A DNA stretch of 64,000 nt from Hormiphora californensis (lineage: Eukaryota > Ctenophora > Tentaculata > Cydippida > Pleurobrachiidae): assembly GCA_020137815.1 (NCBI GenBank), contig CM035358.1, positions 643,356 to 707,355 on the forward strand, given 5' to 3'. The number at the start of each line of letters is the position of its first letter. Within the stretch, counting starts at the first letter, position 1. This document shows, one piece after another, positions 60,501-64,000 of the stretch. The notes under the pieces are model-generated. The model was not told where the DNA came from and searched no databases. It saw only the letters and a list, made by a program, of their open reading frames with translations. Both the position numbers and the translations under genes were made by a program.

Positions 60501-62184
60501 AGTGATTACTATCCCCCTGTGTCTAGGTTGGAGCGAAGAAATACCTTGCTCAAAGTAAAGGGTTTGATAAGATGATAGACGCTAGTAGAAAGGGACTTCC
60601 AGTTGATTTGACCAACATTCCACCCAGTCTCACTTCTCCTCCTGAGAAGAAAGTGCTGTCAAGACAAAATACACTGCCTCACGTTAGTACACATAAAATA
60701 AGAGCAATATAATTTATGGTTGAGTTAATATTTACGGTATTTGAAGACCCGCTGACACTAATACTCTCCACTACAGATGAGTGGGGAGGTAATAGATATG
60801 GGTGAGATGTCAGGAGATGTAGAGGAGATATACACACAACTTGTTACAGATCTTGAACATCAGGTATAGTTCCTGTCAGTTCATTGGCCCTAGAAGCGTG
60901 CAAGAACCGCCTGACAGATCCTGTGTTCCTCTATCTCTCTCTAACAGCTAACTCTGTTTAGATAAAGTTGTGTCAGAATAACGCCACCACGTTTGAGAAG
61001 CTGGGTGACATCCCCTCTGCTAAACACTACGCCCAGCAGTACCAGAATCTCAGTAAAGACTTGGTCAACTTGAAAGGTCAGTCCCGAGATTTGAGTTGCC
61101 TGACACAATTCAACAACTAAGAATCAACTTTTGGTTGAATGCTAACAATACACCTCTCTCCAGGTATTTACAAGCAGAAGAAGGGGTTGCCACCCTACCG
61201 GTACGAAGGGTGCAAGTTCCCCTTGTTAAAGTGCTGTCCTCAACTGTCCGATAGAGAGGCAGAGATTGTCCTAGTACGGGCACTCAATGTGCCACTACCC
61301 CAGGTAAAAAACACGATTTCAAGAGACATTATTAACATACAGGTATCCTATATCTCACTAGATCTACTGCAGGATTGTGTATGCTAATAGCAAGACTAAT
61401 AACCACCACAACTCTAACTCTTCTCCCGTGTTCTAAGAACTCTATCTGTTTTAGAAACGTGGTACCTGTTCTTCTTCTGTACGTGTTGCATGTAACCCTT
61501 CATTCACACTACAACTATCTTTTTAATGTTCCATCCCCTCCCCTAGCCTATAATACCCAACCTGAACCACCCCCTCTCTCAGGGTTGGAAGCCAGAGGAC
61601 CTCAAGGTCTATGTAACATGGGAGTTCACCCTGTCTGACAAGACAACTAAGGGCCAGACCAAGTGGTACAAGGGTGGTATTAACCCCGAACTCGCTGAAC
61701 TGTTTAGAGTTGACATCGGGGACAGGACAGCCCGGTCATTTGCACGTGCAATTAAACGTGGTGCTTTGAAAGCGACATTATGGTACGACAGAGGATTCCT
61801 CAAGAAACCAGGTATGTTGTTCGGTATTAGCATGTTAGCAAGATATTGTGGAACAGTCCTAATTCTGCAATTATAGGGTACTGTGGATTAACTAACCCCT
61901 CCCCACTACCTAACATTACATTACGAGGGGTTAGGAAGTAAAGGAGGGGTTAGACCCTTATCTCTAACCCCTCCCCACTTCATAATCCTTCGAGGGGTTA
62001 GGAAGTAAAGAAGGGGTTAGAGTTTAGACCCTTATCTCTAACCCTCTCCCCTCTCTAACCCTCTCCCCCCCCCCACACCAGGTGACCTAGGTACAGGTAC
62101 TGTGAAGTGTACGGACTGGGAGAACTTGGCTGAAATTCACGAGGCAGTCACCTTACTGGATGGAAGGAAACAAACACCTACCAA
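46305..62184 (+). CDS. CC2D1: CC2D1 (coiled-coil and C2 domain protein, Lgd/Freud family), 3' end beyond window
   Basis: Twenty exons found: 46305-46421, 46539-46653, 46739-46947, 47020-47152, 47759-47916, 48997-49083, 49224-49340, 49425-49530, 49629-49756, 49817-50120, 50216-50298, 59650-59749, 60009-60133, 60231-60296, 60527-60682, 60777-60863, 60962-61076, 61164-61303, 61583-61811 and 62082-62184. All are in phase (about 892 aa so far). CC2D1/Lgd binds ESCRT-III CHMP4 and acts in endosomal sorting and Notch trafficking; vertebrate CC2D1A also binds DNA. The start (KNPLAEMFGV) and acidic MDELGDLLGEGDMDELADIMG fit the family. DM14-type repeats follow, each with KA..(S/G)..ARR or KK and a (R/K)P(V/Y)D(F/V/I)S..P ending (exons 4-5, 6-8, 9-10, 11-12, 14-15). 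The C2 domain starts in exon 18. Linkers are Pro/Gln-rich, with a PVARQP repeat. Exon 20 ends at a good donor and the C-terminal part is missing here. Intron 11 (9.35 kb) hosts other genes. Confidence 0.93.
47261..47737. mobile_element. 477-bp MITE flanked by TTAA
   Basis: Inverted repeats of roughly 220 bp, AGTGAGAGTGGACCGAATCAG at the left and its complement at the right, are bordered on both sides by TTAA (47261-47264 and 47734-47737), the target duplicated by piggyBac-type transposases. The loop is short and non-coding. It lies in CC2D1 intron 4. Confidence 0.85.
47985..48932. mobile_element. 948-bp foldback element (AAATCTTGGACAAAATTTG termini)
   Basis: Arms of about 440 bp are near-identical inverted copies. 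They include the same CTTAGGAAAGGAGTAGAG..GCGTCCTCGCATTAGTGGGG module as the CDK9-intron element at 40237-41519, so the two belong to one family. It lies in CC2D1 intron 5. Confidence 0.92.
50786..50900. repeat. (CT)n tract in CC2D1 intron 11
   Basis: Two long CT runs divided by TTCTCT. Another run at 51463-51520 precedes the receptor gene. Just upstream, at about 50537-50560 and 50592-50615, TCTAGCTTGGCAAGGTTTCAC occurs twice. Confidence 0.85.
51598..59316 (+). CDS. 7TM receptor with ShK, LDL-receptor-A and somatomedin-B modules, nested in CC2D1 intron 11
   Basis: Nine exons: 51598-53092, 53172-53316, 53426-53529, 56821-57074, 57173-57325, 57416-57723, 57833-58224, 58389-58697 and 58849-59316; about 1208 aa after one frame correction. 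The ATG is 1 nt after an ATTATAG acceptor-like site. A signal peptide (MRRLLFFLFLPALLA) is followed by a ShK-like six-Cys domain (about 19-60), LDLa repeats ending CSDGHDEDDC and CGDGEDE, a somatomedin-B motif CACDPDCVARQDCC (about 235-280), and LDLa repeats ending CPDQSDE and CQDQTDEEGC. A long Cys-poor stretch leads to seven hydr​ophobic helices in exons 7-9. The tail has YTPF, YAQL and YMSL tyrosine sites. A surface receptor with a ligand-binding or clustering ectodomain is inferred; the 7TM class is unassigned (secretin/adhesion-like at best). Exon 7 contains a frame break at a TGTGTG run (about 57997-58003): TM1-2 and TM3-5 read in different frames. Confidence 0.82.
53721..53979. mobile_element. 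259-bp MITE in receptor intron 3
   Basis: The termini AAAGTCGGATTTTTTGAAGT..CACCCC and the complement ending at 53979 form about 29-bp inverted repeats. The interior is non-coding. Confidence 0.8.
54162..54492. mobile_element. 331-bp MITE in receptor intron 3
   Basis: 22-bp inverted termini CCATTGATTTTTTCCCTGCC(CG) and complement. The interior includes a GACAGACAGACAGAC run and GATC-containing subterminal inverted words (GGATGATCTG, AATGATC). No gene. Confidence 0.8.
54610..55779 (-). CDS. type I membrane protein with acidic stalk and tyrosine-motif tail, nested antisense in the receptor intron
   Basis: The single 389-aa exon lies inside intron 3 of the 7TM receptor gene, which is itself inside a CC2D1 intron. 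A signal peptide (MLLFLYFLQLLHVVYT) precedes an ectodomain of about 290 residues with several N-glycosylation sites and five or six cysteines. Part of the ectodomain (AFRLHFGHDNFGIIYDN) looks beta-sandwich-like, but no family is recognised. An Asp/Glu run forms a stalk (about 265-280). One membrane span follows (VIAVLGTIVVILLAAITFLL), and the tail ends with YEEL and YVEM, potential SH2-binding sites. Intronless structure plus nesting could mean retroposition, though no poly-A remnant was checked. No acceptor lies directly before the ATG; a TTAG is 18 nt upstream. Confidence 0.72.
   Translation of the reverse strand: MLLFLYFLQLLHVVYTNPIITEVCDLDQCNVASPGHGTSLQGGSLKSKSVLIPVGEGCTIWLNSTDDVNLRTASLMTKSLLLFNMSKSGATLTAFIRPEFTTVATHSLNESYLSAFRLHFGHDNFGIIYDNDIKSQRLNFSDNFRRYSFKVTEDIQSLQNTGWALSFSEGCSYLAICEQTCNKPKVELLQTSETNVTVIITSLDNVFVSWVVDDTKSFDMVEAGYKRNMTVSVGTTNQQVTITATSQITGEKVTKSIKLEKNWEEDDEEEDDEEDDGGEDPSPGPTEGDDKSHYKAKNYVIAVLGTIVVILLAAITFLLNRSRSPAGSNPHDMSSEPRLDVDPGSSRDQATFHGSTEPIVRDNYGEPDYEELTSPLPDRAEYVEMERRY
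56397..56738. mobile_element. 342-bp MITE with TTTAGGGCAG subrepeats
   Basis: Left arm GGCAGGTCGGTAGAACTTCG..AATTTAGGGCAG and inverted right arm to 56738. Each arm carries the word AATTTAGGGCA(G/A) three to four times in tandem. It lies in receptor intron 3, which therefore holds three MITEs plus a gene. Confidence 0.8.
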
Positions 62185-62266
62185 GTAAGCCAGATATAAA
62201 ATTTAGGAATGACATACTGACAGCTGGGGTATACGGGACTGCCTAGCGTTTACAGATCACATCATC

Positions 62267-62556
62267 ACGATCCCCTAATAATGCCCAACTCTACTATAAC
62301 ATGATCCCCTAATAATGCCCAACTCTACTATAACATGATCCCCTAATAATGCCCAACTCTACTATAACATGATCCCCTAATAATGCCCAACTCTACTATA
62401 ACATGATCCCCTAATAATGCCCAACTCTACTATAACATGTTTCCCTAATAATGCCCAACTCTACTATAACATGATCCCCTAATACTGCCCAACTCTACTA
62501 TAACATGATCCCCTAATAATGCCCAACTCTATTATAACATGATCCCCTAATAATTA
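62267..62556. repeat. 34-bp satellite, left block (about 8.5 copies)
   Basis: The unit is ATGATCCCCTAATAATGCCC followed by AACTCTACTATAAC. Copies are nearly identical. The block is cut off by the retroelement and continues on its far side at 63838. Confidence 0.95.
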
Positions 62557-62803
62557 ATAATAATAATACATAATATCAGCATTTGTATACACGCTCAGAC
62601 CCCATAGAATACCAGAATCTAAAAAACCCTAGTAACATGGAGCATCAGAGCGGTTCACCTTTGCTGCAAACCCTAAAAAATGTAAAAATATATAATGTCT
62701 ATCCATTTAAATGTCCAGTGCTCGGATGCTCAAAAAACTGGTCACAAAACCTAGCAATTAATGTATTATCAGTCCCACAGTCCACGCACACACGCCCACA
62801 CAA

Positions 62804-63751
62804 TCAAATCACCACCTCCACCACCTTGCCTCCTCTGATCCCAAAGGTCTTCCCAGGTTCCGCCTCCTTCCTCGCCCTCAGGTCAGCAACCAACTTCCTC
62901 CTCTCCTCTCTCTCCTCTGGAGAACGATCAGGGGATATGAAAGTTTTACTAAAATCTTGAGATTTCTTCAGACTATTCTTGCACGATAGAATCCGATCTC
63001 GGAAATTCACCGGTCGGTCAGTACCCTCCTTGTACCTACCGAGGCACTCCATACCCCAAACATTGGTAGTACACTCGCCCATGTGATCAAACAGACGTCT
63101 GACTTCTAACTCCAGATCGTTGTTGTTTTCACTTTTACCATCACACAACCCATAGACAATCACATTGCTTATCCTGTCCTCCGTTGCACTGCTAATTGCT
63201 GTGCTGATTCGCTTCGGAGCTAGGACTGTGTCACATCGCTTCTTGAGAACAGAAGAAAAGGTCTTGATTTCCTCTTCTGCTGTAGACTGTACGGCAGTTA
63301 TCTCCTTATCTCGCTTTTCCAACAACTCACACTGCAATTTAACAAGCTGAGCCTGGGCATCTACCAATGCTCGCTGAGAAGCAATCACCTCCTCTTGATT
63401 ATCCAATAGCCTCCTTTCACTGTCTTCAACTTCGTTACTCAGGCGGTCAAGCAGCGGGTAACACCTCTCCACAAGGAAACGGCACACCTTCTCTGTGAAA
63501 TCCTCTAGTTCTTGCTTCTTAATCCCCTTGATCTTACTCTTACTCGGGCACTTCAAGCTATCCCACACACTACGGCCGGCAGTCAAACTTTTCGGGAAGG
63601 AATCCTTGGCACCAGCATGTGTAAACAGGTCGCGTACCAGGTCAAATAGCTCGCCCTGTACTTCACCATAGACACTTCTTTGTACCCTTTCATCGCTATA
63701 CACTCTCAGCCGGTCTTTGAAACTACAAGCAGAGGCTGTACTACCACTCAT
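62804..63751 (-). CDS. LINE ORF1-like protein of an ORF1-only retroelement inserted in the satellite
   Basis: 315 aa from ATG 63751. An upstream in-frame start would run into satellite sequence and is unlikely. The protein has an N-terminal helical region, a coiled coil with dense Glu/Arg/Leu heptads (about 125-195), an RRM-like domain beginning RISNVIVYGLCDG (about 205), and a basic C-terminal part with SPEEREERRKLVADLRARK. This is the ORF1p order of L1/CR1-type elements. The element seems complete yet small: satellite ends about 87 bp upstream of the ATG, and 3' of the stop about 220 bp of sequence end in a TTATTATTATTAATTA tail on the element strand (62556-62575), after which satellite resumes. 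No endonuclease or reverse transcriptase is present, so it would depend on a partner element. Confidence 0.75.
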   Translation of the reverse strand: MSGSTASACSFKDRLRVYSDERVQRSVYGEVQGELFDLVRDLFTHAGAKDSFPKSLTAGRSVWDSLKCPSKSKIKGIKKQELEDFTEKVCRFLVERCYPLLDRLSNEVEDSERRLLDNQEEVIASQRALVDAQAQLVKLQCELLEKRDKEITAVQSTAEEEIKTFSSVLKKRCDTVLAPKRISTAISSATEDRISNVIVYGLCDGKSENNNDLELEVRRLFDHMGECTTNVWGMECLGRYKEGTDRPVNFRDRILSCKNSLKKSQDFSKTFISPDRSPEEREERRKLVADLRARKEAEPGKTFGIRGGKVVEVVI

Positions 63752-63837
63752 AGCAGGAGAGATAGATATCTCACAATTAGAGAGATTCGCAGGCAGAACA
63801 GAGATAAGGGAGCTCTGACCAAATGTGATGTGAGAAC

Positions 63838-64000
63838 TATAACATGATCCCCTAATAATGCCCAACTCTACTATAACATGATCCCCTAATAATGCCCAAC
63901 TCTATTATAACATGATCCCCTAATAATGCCCAACTATAACATGATCCCCTAATAATGCCCAACTCTACTATAACATGATCCCCTAATAATGCCCAACTCT
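63838..64000. repeat. 34-bp satellite, right block
   Basis: The same unit as at 62267-62556, about five copies, one shortened (AACTATAACATGATCC near 63930). It continues past the window end. Confidence 0.95.

Overview
The window is nuclear DNA of an animal. Its genes are split by many GT-AG introns, including very short ones of 52-53 nt, and encode animal proteins: SSX2IP, CDC14, parafibromin/CDC73, Hikeshi, CDK9, CC2D1, and a receptor combining ShK, LDLa and somatomedin-B modules with a 7TM core. Compact spacing, nested genes, heavy (CT)n/(GA)n tracts and abundant foldback repeats fit a non-bilaterian or other small-genome invertebrate such as a sponge, ctenophore or cnidarian. The sequence alone does not fix the phylum. 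Gene models below were built by hand from splice sites, reading phase and family conservation.

Layout. 1-1995 (minus): DUS4L and, 129 nt downstream, a beta-propeller-like gene that runs off the left edge. 2214-2948: an inverted-repeat element carrying a row of GC-rich hairpins. 4314-12740 (plus): SSX2IP/ADIP, with a 64-copy minisatellite in intron 1 and a type I membrane protein gene nested antisense in intron 3. 13752-15951 (minus): a secreted F-type-lectin-like protein and a secreted CAP-domain protein. 16466-16725: three adjacent, nearly perfect hairpins. 17684-33175 (minus): CDC14 phosphatase in 17 exons, whose introns hold a decayed copy of the catalytic exon, a LINE-ORF1-like gene and a 1.8 kb foldback element with target-site duplication. 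33629-34559 (minus): a short-chain dehydrogenase. 35379-62184 (plus): a tight head-to-tail series CDC73, Hikeshi, CDK9, PCBD and CC2D1. One 9.3 kb CC2D1 intron contains the whole 7TM receptor gene, and an intron of that receptor contains an antisense membrane-protein gene. 62267 to the right edge: a 34-bp satellite interrupted by an ORF1-only retroelement.

Two genome-wide patterns stand out. First, almost every cellular gene has a 3' splice acceptor 0-15 nt upstream of its ATG with no donor exon in sight, and several genes follow each other within 130-350 nt. This is what spliced-leader trans-splicing and operons look like. Second, five or six conserved genes contain one frame break, and every break has the same sign (one surplus base, or two missing). 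Long-read assembly error is the simplest explanation, but the uniform sign deserves a cDNA check.

Functionally, the plus-strand series pairs a PAF1-complex subunit (CDC73) with the P-TEFb kinase (CDK9), both acting in RNA polymerase II elongation, beside a heat-shock nuclear import factor (Hikeshi), a pterin dehydratase and an endosomal/transcription-linked C2 protein. Most remaining non-coding sequence is introns filled with foldback elements, minisatellites and dinucleotide tracts.
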